Origin: Smithella sp.
Lineage (GTDB): Bacteria > Desulfobacterota > Syntrophia > Syntrophales > Smithellaceae
Direction: 5' to 3'
Length of the DNA: 43,710 bases
Assembly: GCA_017993615.1 (NCBI GenBank)
Contig: JAGOMJ010000019.1
Location: forward strand, 1 to 43,710
The translations under genes and the position numbers were made by a program. Below the pieces are notes generated by a model, which searched no databases, had not been told where the DNA came from, and saw nothing but the letters and a program-made list of their open reading frames with translations. Within the stretch, counting starts at the first letter, position 1. Every line of letters starts with the position of its first letter. Below, one piece after another: positions 1-8,439 of the stretch.

Positions 1-127
1 TGAGATGTTTTATAACAGCCATCGTCTTCATTCGTATTTGAAATACAAAAATCCGAATGATTTTGAAAAGAGTCTTACGTTGGCAAAAGCAGCTTAACCG
101 GGTGTCCGTTTTTACTTGACCAGATCA
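1..127 (+). mobile_element. IS3-family insertion sequence, right end only
   Basis: The window opens inside the last codons of an IS3-type transposase. Just after its stop lies a sequence with the look of an IS3-family right terminal repeat, GGTGTCCGTTTTTACTTGAC (101-120), running on to a terminal CA at about 127. The left end and the target duplication are outside the window, so the element boundary is inferred from the transposase stop and the terminal CA rather than from a matched repeat pair. Confidence 0.65.
2..97 (+). CDS. IS3-family transposase (OrfB), C-terminal fragment
   Basis: Only the last 31 residues are present; the gene starts left of the window. The reading frame gives EMFYNSHRLHSYLKYKNP followed by NDFEKSLTLAKAA. 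This is the conserved C-terminal signature of IS3-family DDE transposases (E-x-FYN-x-x-R-x-H-S-x-L-x-Y-x-x-P-x-x-FE). It catalyses cut and join of the element ends. The stop at 95-97 is followed directly by the presumed right terminal repeat. Whether the element is intact cannot be judged here. Confidence 0.8.
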   Translation, partial: EMFYNSHRLHSYLKYKNPNDFEKSLTLAKAA

Positions 128-248
128 AAGATATCGTTTTTTATTGAAGCACTGCACCCTAGGAGTTTTTATGAAGTGCCCTTCCGGATTAATCCCGGGA
201 AAATGGGAGGGCATTCATTGGCCGGTGATGCACGACCGGATATTCGGA

Positions 249-1613
249 TCAATGCTGTCCTTCAGGCAGTTCCACCCGTGACAGATTTTCGAAACTTGTG
301 TATTTGTCCACAAAGGCCAGCTTGACGGTGTCGGTGGGGCCGTTTCTCTGTTTGGCAATGATGATTTCCGCAATACCTTTGTCGATATTGTCCTCCGATT
401 TGTTGTACACTTCATCCCGGTAAATAAAGGCGATGACGTCGGCATCCTGTTCAATGGCGCCTGACTCGCGCAAATCCGCCATCTGCGGCCGGCGGTTGGT
501 GCGGCTTTCGACCTGACGGTTCAGCTGTGAAAGCGCCACAACCGGCACATTGAGTTCTTTGGCCAGCGCCTTCAGGGACCGGCTGATATCCGATATCTCC
601 CGTTCCCGTGAATCGTGACTGTAACTGGAGCGCATCAGCTGAATGTAATCCACAACAACCAGTCCCAAGCCCTTGTCCGCTTTGAGCCTCCGGGACTTGG
701 CCTTCATTTCTAGAACGGTAATAGCGGGCGTGTCATCGATGTAAAGAGGCGCGTCCGAAAGGCGGCCGGCGGCAGTCGTCAGTTTCGGCCAGTCTGTTTC
801 TCCCAGAAAACCTTTTCGTAAGCGCTGGGCATCCACCCTGGCCTCAGAGGACAGAAGACGAAAAGCAAGCTGTTCCTTGGACATTTCCAGCGAAAAGACG
901 GCAGTCGGAATCTGCGCTTCCATTGCGGCGTGCAGTGCGATATTCAGGGCAAACGCCGTCTTGCCCATGCTGGGACGTCCTGCAATAATAATCAGTTCGG
1001 ATTTCTGCAAGCCGGCGGTCAAATCATCAATCTTTCCGAAGCCGGTCGGCACGCCGGTAATCAACTGCTGGCGGGAATACAAATCTTCGATAGAGCGGAA
1101 ACTGTCTTTAATAATATCCCGGATCGGAAAATAATCCTGGCGCACCTTGTTTTCGGAAATTTCGAAAATGCTGTGTTCGGCCTTATCCAGAATAGTATCC
1201 ACATCGGAACCGGTTTCGTAACAGTTGTCGATAATTTCCGTTGCCGACGTGATCAGACCGCGTAAAATCGCCTTCTCTTTGACAATTTTCGCATAATTGG
1301 CGGCATTGGCCGCCGATGGAACGTTGTCCACCAGAGAAGCCAGGTAGGTTGTACCGCCGACAGAATCCAGAAGGCTTTTATCTTTGAGGGCATTGCTCAG
1401 GGTAATCAGATCAACCGGTTCGTTTTTTTCGGACAGATCCTTGATCACAATGAAAATCTTCCGATGAGCCTCGGAGTAGAAATCCCTCTCGGATAAAATT
1501 TCGAAGACCCTGTTGGTGGCACTGTTCTCCAGCAGAATACTGCCCAGGACAGACTGTTCGGCCTCGAGATTCTGCGGCGGGAGTTTATATTGCGATGGAT
1601 CTTTTTCTTTCAT
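249..1613 (-). CDS. dnaB: replicative DNA helicase DnaB
   Basis: Hexameric 5'-3' helicase that unwinds DNA at the replication fork and recruits primase. The 454-residue protein has the usual length and no intein. An N-terminal DnaB domain (about 10-115) with the PPQNLEAEQSVLGSIL opening precedes a RecA-like ATPase core. Walker A is GRPSMGKT at about residue 211, and the Walker B region reads LVVVDYIQLM. The motif LSQLNRQVESR with the following RESGAIEQDAD is typical of the family. Its ATG overlaps the rplI stop by one base (TAATG), so it is the last gene of the ribosomal operon and probably translationally coupled. The IS3 end lies about 120 bp beyond its stop without disturbing it. Confidence 0.97.
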   Translation of the reverse strand: MKEKDPSQYKLPPQNLEAEQSVLGSILLENSATNRVFEILSERDFYSEAHRKIFIVIKDLSEKNEPVDLITLSNALKDKSLLDSVGGTTYLASLVDNVPSAANAANYAKIVKEKAILRGLITSATEIIDNCYETGSDVDTILDKAEHSIFEISENKVRQDYFPIRDIIKDSFRSIEDLYSRQQLITGVPTGFGKIDDLTAGLQKSELIIIAGRPSMGKTAFALNIALHAAMEAQIPTAVFSLEMSKEQLAFRLLSSEARVDAQRLRKGFLGETDWPKLTTAAGRLSDAPLYIDDTPAITVLEMKAKSRRLKADKGLGLVVVDYIQLMRSSYSHDSREREISDISRSLKALAKELNVPVVALSQLNRQVESRTNRRPQMADLRESGAIEQDADVIAFIYRDEVYNKSEDNIDKGIAEIIIAKQRNGPTDTVKLAFVDKYTSFENLSRVELPEGQH

Positions 1614-2065
1614 TATGATTCGCCGACAACCTTCAACGTGATCTGTGCCTCAACATCATGAGCCAGTTTTATTTTGACCGCGAACTCGCCGAGTTCTTTA
1701 ATGTGCTCGCCGTGCTCATGCATGATCATCTTCCGGTTAATGTCGTATCCTTTTTCTTTTAACGCGGCCTCGATATCCTTTGCGCTTACCGAACCGAAAA
1801 GTTTGTCCTGATCACCGACCTTGCGGGCAATGGTAATGGTTTCGCGGGACAGAACATCAGCCAGATCCTGCGCGTTCTTATGTTCTTTTGCGGCCTTCTT
1901 CAGAATATTGTTTTTTTCATGTTCGAAGAGTCTGATGTTTTTTTCATCGGCTTCAATCGCCAGTCCCTTGGGAATTAAAAAATTACGGGCGTACCCGTCA
2001 TTGACTTTCACCACCGTTCCGGCTTTGCCCAGGGAACGCACACTTTGTTTCAGAATGACCTTCAT
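1613..2065 (-). CDS. rplI: 50S ribosomal protein L9
   Basis: Large-subunit protein with two globular domains joined by a long helix; it influences frame maintenance. The 150-residue length is standard. The N-domain opens MKVILKQSVRSLGKAGTVVK and contains the L9 signature GYARNFLIPKGLA. The charged connecting helix (about 42-75) and the C-domain follow. A good ribosome binding site (GGAGG in AAACGGAGGATTTTC) precedes the ATG at 2065. It sits between the DUF2232 membrane protein and dnaB in one minus-strand operon. Confidence 0.97.
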   Translation of the reverse strand: MKVILKQSVRSLGKAGTVVKVNDGYARNFLIPKGLAIEADEKNIRLFEHEKNNILKKAAKEHKNAQDLADVLSRETITIARKVGDQDKLFGSVSAKDIEAALKEKGYDINRKMIMHEHGEHIKELGEFAVKIKLAHDVEAQITLKVVGES

Positions 2066-2109
2066 GAAAATCCTCCGTTTTTATAAAAATAGTATTGCGA
2101 TCATTATGT

Positions 2110-3087
2110 TCATAAATGATTTTTTTGAAAACGCTTGCGGAAATCAAACCATACATCAAACAGCCCGATGACCGCAATAGGTATCATAAGAATTTGCTGC
2201 ACTGCAATTAAAAAATAAAAAATATAGCGGATTAAAAAAGGTACGTTTTTGTTCTGGAAGAGAAAGCTGACAATCGCCAGCCCTTGCAGCAGATACACCA
2301 AGCAGACGATCAGAAAAACATTTAACCCAATGAAATTAAAGTTCTTTTGTGGAATGAACAATAGCAGGCCGGATATGATAAAAATCCATATGGCCCAGTC
2401 GGTCACTTTCCAACGCGCCAGTATTGCCATTTGCGCATAAACGATGCCGAATCGTCTCAGATAAGTTTTGCCCAGTAAAAGATTAGCCCAGATGATGAAT
2501 ACGGACAGAATGACCATCAGGGACGGGAAAATGTGGATGAGGCTGTTGATGATATTGTTTTCATTATCTTTGATCATGCTGATATCGTCCGGTTTTAAAG
2601 GCATCTGGCTGTAAAATTTGATTGTTTCGCTGATGGTCACGGTTATAAAATTCTTCACCAGCAGCCAGGGATTCACCCCCAGGCCCACAGCATCGTAAAC
2701 GAAATAAAAACCAATCGCTCCAAAAATCAATAAAACCGGTCCCGTAACTATTTTTTCGATGGAGTAATTTTCAGCCGCCATGTGCGCCATAAGCAATCCG
2801 GCCATTCCCATGGTAAAAATCGCGACAGCCGGCACATCCAGATTCAGCCCGACGGATAAAAGCATAAGAACCGCTAAAGAAAATAAAAGACACAGTGCTG
2901 TTTTAAAGATACCGTTGGTTGCTCCATTGACGAAGGCAATCATCGGAAGCAGAAAAAGAAAAACGGGGCCGACAAGCGGAACAAAAACGGCGGCAAAAGC
3001 AAACAGACCAACAGCAGACAGGAGACCGGAAAAAGAATTGCCGGACGCGGGTGCTCCGGATTTTTTAAAGAAAGAAAAACTGCTCAC
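2110..3087 (-). CDS. DUF2232 family membrane protein (YybS-like)
   Basis: A 325-residue, very hydrophobic protein with about eight predicted membrane segments. The first lies near residue 20-60 after a short Ser/Phe/Lys-rich cytoplasmic start. Position between rpsR and rplI is the conserved location of DUF2232/YybS-type proteins in many bacteria, and the family assignment rests on that plus the hydrophobic pattern. The biochemical function is unknown. It is 44 bp upstream of rplI and 170 bp downstream of rpsR, with a strong hairpin in the latter gap that may set its expression below that of the ribosomal genes. Confidence 0.75.
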   Translation of the reverse strand: MSSFSFFKKSGAPASGNSFSGLLSAVGLFAFAAVFVPLVGPVFLFLLPMIAFVNGATNGIFKTALCLLFSLAVLMLLSVGLNLDVPAVAIFTMGMAGLLMAHMAAENYSIEKIVTGPVLLIFGAIGFYFVYDAVGLGVNPWLLVKNFITVTISETIKFYSQMPLKPDDISMIKDNENNIINSLIHIFPSLMVILSVFIIWANLLLGKTYLRRFGIVYAQMAILARWKVTDWAIWIFIISGLLLFIPQKNFNFIGLNVFLIVCLVYLLQGLAIVSFLFQNKNVPFLIRYIFYFLIAVQQILMIPIAVIGLFDVWFDFRKRFQKNHL

Positions 3088-3128
3088 GATGCAACACCCC
3101 GTTAACCGTCGCTTTTTCTGAAAAAGAA

Positions 3129-3152
3129 GGTAACGCCGCCCGCGGCGTTACC
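3129..3152 (-). terminator. hairpin between rpsR and DUF2232, terminator or attenuator
   Basis: A perfect 11-bp GC-rich stem (GGTAACGCCGC / GCGGCGTTACC) with a 2-base nominal loop. On the minus strand it is followed by TTCTTTTTC, a U-rich tail. It lies inside an operon rather than at its end, so partial termination or mRNA-end protection after rpsR is more likely than complete termination. Confidence 0.6.
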
Positions 3153-3257
3153 TGACTGAAATGTTGTTGAATTGATTTTAAACCGAAACGAATGACTCAG
3201 TTTTGAAAAATAATCATCACACCATTATTCTAACGACAAAAAAACTGCGGAACAGAT

Positions 3258-3533
3258 TTATCTACCGTCAGCCGTCACATAAGGCATAATCGCAATCTGC
3301 CGGGCGCGTTTAATGGCCAGTGCCAGTTCCCGCTGATGGGAAGCGCAGTTGCCGGTGATGCGGCGCGGCATGATTTTGCCCCGTTCCGTTACGAAATTAT
3401 TAAGAATCGCAGTATTTTTATAATCAATCTTAATATTGGAATCCGAGCAGAACCTGCAGAATTTTTTTCTGTGAAAAAACTTCTTCTGGGGATATCTTCC
3501 TTGTTTTTCTCCGTTTTGTGTTTCCATTGCCAT
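3258..3533 (-). CDS. rpsR: 30S ribosomal protein S18
   Basis: Small-subunit protein that pairs with S6 on the platform of the 30S subunit. The 91-residue protein has a basic N-terminal extension followed by the S18 core KKFCRFCSD through [20 protein letters not shown]. The C-x2-C pair plus the later Cys and His make it the cysteine-rich (zinc-type) form. Its ATG starts three bases after the rpsF stop, with a GGGGG ribosome binding site inside the end of rpsF. A second ATG two codons later is an alternative start. Confidence 0.97.
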   Translation of the reverse strand: MAMETQNGEKQGRYPQKKFFHRKKFCRFCSDSNIKIDYKNTAILNNFVTERGKIMPRRITGNCASHQRELALAIKRARQIAIMPYVTADGR

Positions 3534-3536
3534 GGC

Positions 3537-4013
3537 TTATTCCCCCTTCGTTTGAGTTTCTTCTTTGTTGTGATCTTTTCTAACGCGCGGTCTGGATTCC
3601 CGCGGCGCCTTCTCAATTTGATTAATCTGTTTGCCTTCGGCAGCAGCGGCTTCCGCCTCTACCTTGGCCTGAACGCGCTTTGCTTCGGCTGCGGCGGCTT
3701 CCTGCTGAATACCTTCGGCAGTGGTCGCACCTTCCTTCTTCACCGTCATGAATTTAATGACCCGATCATCGATCTTGTAATTTCTTTCAATCTCGTTGAC
3801 AATGGAACCGTTGCCGGCAAAATCGATGAGAAAATAATAACCGTCTCTCTGTTTTTTGATTTCATAGGCGAGATGCCGTTTGCCCCACTTGTCAACCTTG
3901 GCAATGACACCTTTGCGGTCGGTAATGATGGTCTGACTTCTTTCGATTAACGCGTTGATCTCGTCCTCAATTAAATCGGCCAGGACGATAGCCACAACTT
4001 CATATCTTTGCAA
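3537..4013 (-). CDS. rpsF: 30S ribosomal protein S6 with Ala/Glu/Lys-rich tail
   Basis: S6 binds S18 in the 30S platform. The core (about residues 1-98) opens MQRYEVVAIV and includes the typical KRHLAYEIKKQRDGYYFLIDF strand region (65-85). A C-terminal extension of about 55 residues, rich in Ala, Glu and Lys, makes it longer (158 residues) than the roughly 100-residue E. coli core. Such tails are common in this lineage. The start is TTG at 4013, chosen because AAAGGAG lies 6-7 bases upstream and the conserved RYE follows immediately. First gene of the operon, with a structured leader just upstream. Confidence 0.95.
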   Translation of the reverse strand: MQRYEVVAIVLADLIEDEINALIERSQTIITDRKGVIAKVDKWGKRHLAYEIKKQRDGYYFLIDFAGNGSIVNEIERNYKIDDRVIKFMTVKKEGATTAEGIQQEAAAAEAKRVQAKVEAEAAAAEGKQINQIEKAPRESRPRVRKDHNKEETQTKGE

Positions 4014-4019
4014 TGTTTT

Positions 4020-4058
4020 CTCCTTTCGGCTCTAAAGCCCGATTGGACGGGCAAGGAG
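4020..4058 (-). promoter_or_regulatory. probable S6:S18 autoregulatory RNA leader of rpsF
   Basis: On the minus strand the rpsF leader folds as an outer helix CTCCTT (4058-4053) with AAGGAG (4025-4020) and an inner hairpin GCCCG-tccaat-CGGGC (4052-4037). On the 3' side an asymmetric internal loop carries CCG (4029-4027). An outer helix, inner hairpin and CCG bulge are the hallmarks I know for the S6:S18-binding mRNA motif, which mimics the S6/S18 site on 16S rRNA. The outer helix includes the rpsF ribosome binding site, which gives a direct way to repress translation. Confidence 0.6.
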
Positions 4059-4214
4059 TCCTAAAAATAGTAGGCGCGTTATCTATACCAAACCAAAACA
4101 GAAATCAAGAACTAAATGACCTTAATAAAATGATGTTCAAAATCAGATAATTAAATGATAATCTCCGTCCTTCCTTTAAGCTGAATCAAGCACATTGCCT
4201 GTCCAAGATAATTG

Positions 4215-4230
4215 AAAAACCGTTCCGGTT
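4215..4230 (-). terminator. weak terminator-like hairpin after the patatin gene
   Basis: On the minus strand AACCG-gaa-CGGTT is followed by a short T run (CGGTTTTTC). It sits about 35 bp beyond the patatin stop at 4263. The stem is only five base pairs, so this is a tentative call. The rest of the 4059-4262 gap shows nothing further that I can support. Confidence 0.3.
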
Positions 4231-4262
4231 CAATCTAAAAAAACGTAAACCGGAAATCGGGT

Positions 4263-5192
4263 TTAGAGCCGTGATTGTTTAAATAATTTTCCAGCCAAGC
4301 GTGTAATGCGCCGATAAATTGGCAGAGAAGCGTGAATGCTTTTCAGGGAATCGCGGGCGGCGCTTTCTCCCGCCTTGACAAGGTCCACGGCCCGTTTGAA
4401 ATCCATCCAGTGAAGATTGCCGACCTGGGGACGGATGATCACGTCGGCATCCGCCAATTCCGCCGCCTCCAGAACGCTGGGGGTGATTTCTCCCGCCCTG
4501 AAAACGACGTCCTTCGCCGTTTCGATCCTGAGATTCGTTTGCAAATCTCGATCCACCGTCACAGCGATGACGACGTCGGCTCCGGCCTCCCGTGCGGCGT
4601 GAACCGGCACCAGACTGGTAATGCCGCCGTCAGCCAGCAGCCAGTCTCCGTAACGAACCGGCTCGACGGCTCCCGGAACCGCACAACTGGCCAGCACAAC
4701 CTTGCGCAACGATCCTTCGGAAAAAACGATTTTTTTACCGGAGATCAGATCGGTGGAAACCACGTGAAGAGGAATTCGTGTTTCTTTAATATCGAGATCC
4801 GGCAGAAAATAGTTCATCAGAGAGAGGAAGTCATGGGAAGGCAGAATGGACGGTTTGAAAAAGGCCTGAACAAAAAGAACGCGATTCATGATAAATTGTT
4901 GTGCTTTCTTGAGAATGTTTTTCTCCTCTTGTGTAAAAGACAGTCCAATGGATTTCATCCTGGAGTCGTCGAACTCAGGACTTTGCAGATAAGCGTCGAT
5001 TTTGCTCTCGATCTCATCGGGAGCCTGGCCGGAAGCATAAGCGCCTCCGATCAAAGCACCGGCGCTGGTTCCTACAATCAGATCAATGTCGATGCCTTCT
5101 TCTTCCAGAACCTTGAGAACGCCGATATGAGAAAAACCGCGGACGCCCCCTCCGCCCAGTACCAGTCCAACTTTTTTACCCATCCATTTCAT
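4263..5192 (-). CDS. patatin-like phospholipase, RssA-type
   Basis: Predicted cytoplasmic serine lipase/acyl hydrolase of the bacterial patatin family. The 309-residue protein has all the expected elements. The oxyanion loop is LVLGGGGVRGFSHIGVL (about 10-26). The nucleophile elbow is GTSAG (about 42-46, Ser 44). The Asp of the catalytic dyad lies in LLADGGI (about residue 190). No signal peptide is visible, which fits RssA-like rather than exported toxin patatins. It lies 26 bp downstream of the antiporter gene on the same strand, so they are probably cotranscribed. The native substrate is unknown. Confidence 0.88.
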   Translation of the reverse strand: MKWMGKKVGLVLGGGGVRGFSHIGVLKVLEEEGIDIDLIVGTSAGALIGGAYASGQAPDEIESKIDAYLQSPEFDDSRMKSIGLSFTQEEKNILKKAQQFIMNRVLFVQAFFKPSILPSHDFLSLMNYFLPDLDIKETRIPLHVVSTDLISGKKIVFSEGSLRKVVLASCAVPGAVEPVRYGDWLLADGGITSLVPVHAAREAGADVVIAVTVDRDLQTNLRIETAKDVVFRAGEITPSVLEAAELADADVIIRPQVGNLHWMDFKRAVDLVKAGESAARDSLKSIHASLPIYRRITRLAGKLFKQSRL

Positions 5193-5218
5193 AAACAGAT
5201 ATCTACACCGGTTACGTT

Positions 5219-6889
5219 TTAGAGTTTGCAGGACTCCGCCGTCAGGCAGGTCTGCTCAACAAACCTCGTCAGTTTTTCTCCAATCAGGACATAAGGCAGC
5301 AGCACCTCATCCGCCCCGCTTTTCCTCAAGACATCAATCTGATCGGCCGAATCAGCCGTAGCAACGATGTAGGCGCTGGGCGCCAAGGCACGGCATGAAG
5401 TCACCAGAGCCTTGTTGCTGGTTCCCCGGAGGAGCATGTCGGGAATCGTTGAAAAAATTATTTGTGCTGCGGTTATATGAGCGTGCTCCAGCGTATCCAT
5501 GCTGCCGATATCGCCGAAAATCCCTTTTATGTTTTTATTGCTCAATTCTTTTAAATTTTCAAGATTGAAATCAATCACCAGAAGCTTTTTCAATAAATCC
5601 GGGGTCTCCGTCTCCAGCCGGCCGATAAATTCCCGCGCGCCGCGGTGGAATCCCAGAATCACGATGGGGTAGACATTTTTTTCCTCTTCATCATGATTTT
5701 CTTTCGTCCTGGCCGGAAATCCCCTTTTCTCCAGAAAACGGTTGAATACCAGATACGCCGCGTGATTCCCCTTGATAAAATATGAAGAAAGAACAGACGT
5801 CATGGCCATGGCGTAGATAATCAACGACATCATCCGCTGATCAATGTGCCCGTAATGCACGCCGAGCGCGGCCACCACCAGAGAAAATTCGCTGATCTGG
5901 GCGAGATTCAGACTGGCGATGAAACTGGTCCGCCTGCCGCTGCCCGCCAGCGTCAGCAGCGGATAAATCGTCAAAAAACGAGAAACAATCACAAATAGGA
6001 CAATGATCAACGCCATGCCCAGAATCGCGGCATCGGGAAAAGGAATTTTCATACCAATGGACAGAAAGAAAAGGGTCAGAAAAAAGTCGCGCAGGGGAAG
6101 AACTTTCGCCGTCACATGCATGCTATAGGGAAACGTCGAAATCGCGACACCGGCAATCAGAGCGCCCATTTCCATCGAAAGACCGATCCATGAACCGATA
6201 CCCGCCATCAAAGCGCACCACGCCATAGACATGGCCACCACCATTTCCGGCGTTTGTGATATTTTTTTAAAAATCCAGCTCAACAGGTACTTGCTGAGCA
6301 AAAAACCGATGGCCAGCAGAGCCACGCTCTTGCCGAGAGCGATAAAAACCAGAAGAAATTGCGGATTCGTGAAATGCGGCTGAAGCGCCAGAATCAGAAT
6401 GGCCCACAGGTCCTGAAAAATAAGAATGCCCAGCGTGATCCGTCCGGGGAAGGTGTCCAGTTCAAACTTGTCATAAAGAAGTTTAACGACAATCGCCGTC
6501 GAACTCAGAGCGCAAAACAGGGCCAGATAAAGGGCGTCAATATTGTTTCGGCTCAATTCGTAACCAAGCAGCAGAAAAAATCCCAGCCCGATCAGCACGC
6601 AGAAAATAAACTGGCCGATACCCGCATAGATCAGCTGACGACCGGAAGCCAGGAGTTTGGACGGATTGAGTTCCAGACCGATGATAAAAAGCAGCAGGAT
6701 CAGGCCGATCTCGGAGATGACCTCGATGCTGGCGGCTTCGGAAACCAGATTGAATCCCATCGCCGGCCCGATCAGCGCCCCGGCGACCAGATAACCGAGA
6801 ATGACGGGCTGACGGACAAGCTGAAATACAAAGCCCAGAGCGGTCGCCGCCAGAACAGAAATGCCGATGTCGGTAAGCATGCCATGCAT
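5219..6889 (-). CDS. CPA2-family cation:proton antiporter with C-terminal nucleotide-binding domain (Kef/YbaL-like)
   Basis: Integral inner-membrane antiporter. About twelve membrane segments fill residues 1-385, including LGYLVAGALIGPAMGF and the FLLPLRDFF-like segment seen here as LPLRDFFLTLFFLSIG. A cytoplasmic TrkA-N-like Rossmann domain follows (about 405-535). In that domain the dinucleotide loop reads ILGFHRGAREF instead of the usual GxGxxG, so NAD binding may be altered. A conserved acidic FGDIG segment is present. Total 556 residues, normal for the family. K+ or Na+ specificity cannot be read from the sequence. The start at 6889 gives MHGMLTDIGI, and MLTDIGI is an equally good alternative. 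Confidence 0.85.
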   Translation of the reverse strand: MHGMLTDIGISVLAATALGFVFQLVRQPVILGYLVAGALIGPAMGFNLVSEAASIEVISEIGLILLLFIIGLELNPSKLLASGRQLIYAGIGQFIFCVLIGLGFFLLLGYELSRNNIDALYLALFCALSSTAIVVKLLYDKFELDTFPGRITLGILIFQDLWAILILALQPHFTNPQFLLVFIALGKSVALLAIGFLLSKYLLSWIFKKISQTPEMVVAMSMAWCALMAGIGSWIGLSMEMGALIAGVAISTFPYSMHVTAKVLPLRDFFLTLFFLSIGMKIPFPDAAILGMALIIVLFVIVSRFLTIYPLLTLAGSGRRTSFIASLNLAQISEFSLVVAALGVHYGHIDQRMMSLIIYAMAMTSVLSSYFIKGNHAAYLVFNRFLEKRGFPARTKENHDEEEKNVYPIVILGFHRGAREFIGRLETETPDLLKKLLVIDFNLENLKELSNKNIKGIFGDIGSMDTLEHAHITAAQIIFSTIPDMLLRGTSNKALVTSCRALAPSAYIVATADSADQIDVLRKSGADEVLLPYVLIGEKLTRFVEQTCLTAESCKL

Positions 6890-7041
6890 AAGTTCGTATC
6901 TTTAATGCGTCACTGCGTATAAAGCCGAATGTTATTTTACTATCATAATGTTATAATGATTACAAATTCGCCGCCGTCCGCGGTCCTTGTTTTCATAAAG
7001 AACGATTTTGCAAAACGCTCTAGGACGCGAAAGACAGCGTA

Positions 7042-8430
7042 TTATTTTCCGATACAGAAACTGGAAAAAATCCTATCCAGGATCTCGTCGTTGATTTTTT
7101 TGCCGGTTATTTCATCCAGATGATCCAGCGCTTCGCGTAAATCGAACGCGATAAATTCCGCTGATAGACCGGCGGTAACGCTTTCTTTCGCGTTTTGAAT
7201 ATTTTTCAGAGATTGCTCGACGGCATGTTTGTGGCGTAAATTGGTCAGGATCGCCCCGGACGTGCTTTCTGTTTCACCGTCAACGGATAAATCCAAGATT
7301 GTTCTTTTCAGCTCTTCCAGTCCGGAGCCGGACTTGGCCGAGATTTCCAGAAACTTTGTATGAGGCGGAAAAAGGTTCGCAATGCTTTTCGTTTCCCACG
7401 AACGCGGCAAGTCGATCTTATTGACGGCGACAATGATTTTCTCCGACGTGTTTTTATCAATCGTTATTTTATCTTCTTCTGTCAACGGTTTACTCACGTC
7501 CAGCATGATTATGACAATATCCGCTTCGGCCAGTTTTTTCCAGACGAGCGCAATACCCTCCTGCTCGATTACGTTTTGCGGTTCCCGGATTCCGGCGGTA
7601 TCCGTCAGGTGCACGGGAATACCGCCGATATGAATCGTATCCGCAATCAGATCGCGTGTTGTTCCCGGAATATCAGTGACGATCGCTTTTTTCTTTCCCG
7701 CAAGAGCATTGAGCAGACTGGATTTCCCGACGTTGGGCTTTCCTGTAATGACCACATGAACACCTTCCGAATAGGCTCTGGCAAAGCGGTAGGATGTAAG
7801 AAGCCTCTGCATTCTTTCCATTGCCTGATTGATCTGCGGCGGTATTTGCACAAGCTCTGCTTCAGCGGTATCTTCTGCAAAATCGATGCTTGCTTCCATG
7901 AGGGCGAGCGCTTCGATCACCAACCCGCGGATCGTTTCAATTTCTTTGGAAAGCGATCCTTTGAGCTGTGCGAGCCCCACGGCGTAGGCTTTTTCGGATT
8001 GGGCGCCAATCATCGAGGCCAGCGCTTCCGCCTGGGACAAATCAAAACGGTTATTCAGAAAAGCGCGTTGTGAAAATTCTCCGGGACCTGCCAGCCGGCA
8101 TCCCAGTTTTTGCAATTGGTCAAGAATGGATTGGATGATAACAGGATTTCCGTGACAGCTGATTTCGACAACATCCTCGCCCGTAAATGAGCGGGGTTTG
8201 CGCATGAAAGCTATCAGGATTTCATCCAGTACCGTTTCGCCATCGGCGCAAACGATATCACCATGGTAAAGATGATGGCTTTTCCAGTCGCATGGACGGT
8301 TTGACGGTCTGAAAATACGGCGCGCCACTGCAAGGGCTTCCGGTCCGCTGACCCGGATGACGGCTATTCCGGACATGCCGAAAGGCGTTGCCGCGGCGGC
8401 TATGGTATCGCTGCGAAGCACGGCAGGCAC
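7042..8430 (-). CDS. mnmE: tRNA modification GTPase MnmE (TrmE)
   Basis: With MnmG it installs the 5-carboxymethylaminomethyl group on wobble uridine of certain tRNAs. The 462-residue protein has the N-terminal folate-binding domain (about 1-120, opening LRSDTIAAAATPFGMSGIAV). The G domain is inserted in the helical domain and contains GKPNVGKSS (about 225), IPGTTRD, DTAGIRE and NKID. The invariant C-terminal CIGK ends the protein. It starts 10 bp downstream of the jag stop in the rpmH cluster. mnmG is not in this window. Confidence 0.97.
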   Translation of the reverse strand: MPAVLRSDTIAAAATPFGMSGIAVIRVSGPEALAVARRIFRPSNRPCDWKSHHLYHGDIVCADGETVLDEILIAFMRKPRSFTGEDVVEISCHGNPVIIQSILDQLQKLGCRLAGPGEFSQRAFLNNRFDLSQAEALASMIGAQSEKAYAVGLAQLKGSLSKEIETIRGLVIEALALMEASIDFAEDTAEAELVQIPPQINQAMERMQRLLTSYRFARAYSEGVHVVITGKPNVGKSSLLNALAGKKKAIVTDIPGTTRDLIADTIHIGGIPVHLTDTAGIREPQNVIEQEGIALVWKKLAEADIVIIMLDVSKPLTEEDKITIDKNTSEKIIVAVNKIDLPRSWETKSIANLFPPHTKFLEISAKSGSGLEELKRTILDLSVDGETESTSGAILTNLRHKHAVEQSLKNIQNAKESVTAGLSAEFIAFDLREALDHLDEITGKKINDEILDRIFSSFCIGK

Positions 8431-8439
8431 TTCCCCTTA

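Noticed and set aside
177-215. Imperfect stem TGCCCTTCC / GGGAGGGCA downstream of dnaB
   Set aside because: No U-run follows on the minus strand, so it is not called as the operon terminator.
116-325. Plus-strand open frame of 69 codons over the IS end and the dnaB 3' end
   Set aside because: It overlaps the terminal repeat and antisense dnaB and shows no protein-like pattern.
4332-5222. Long plus-strand frame of 296 codons opposite the patatin gene
   Set aside because: Antisense shadow; the minus-strand frame has GGGGxxG and GTSAG motifs.
6890-7041. Short frames in the gap between mnmE and the antiporter
   Set aside because: AT-rich spacer; no start context or conserved residues.
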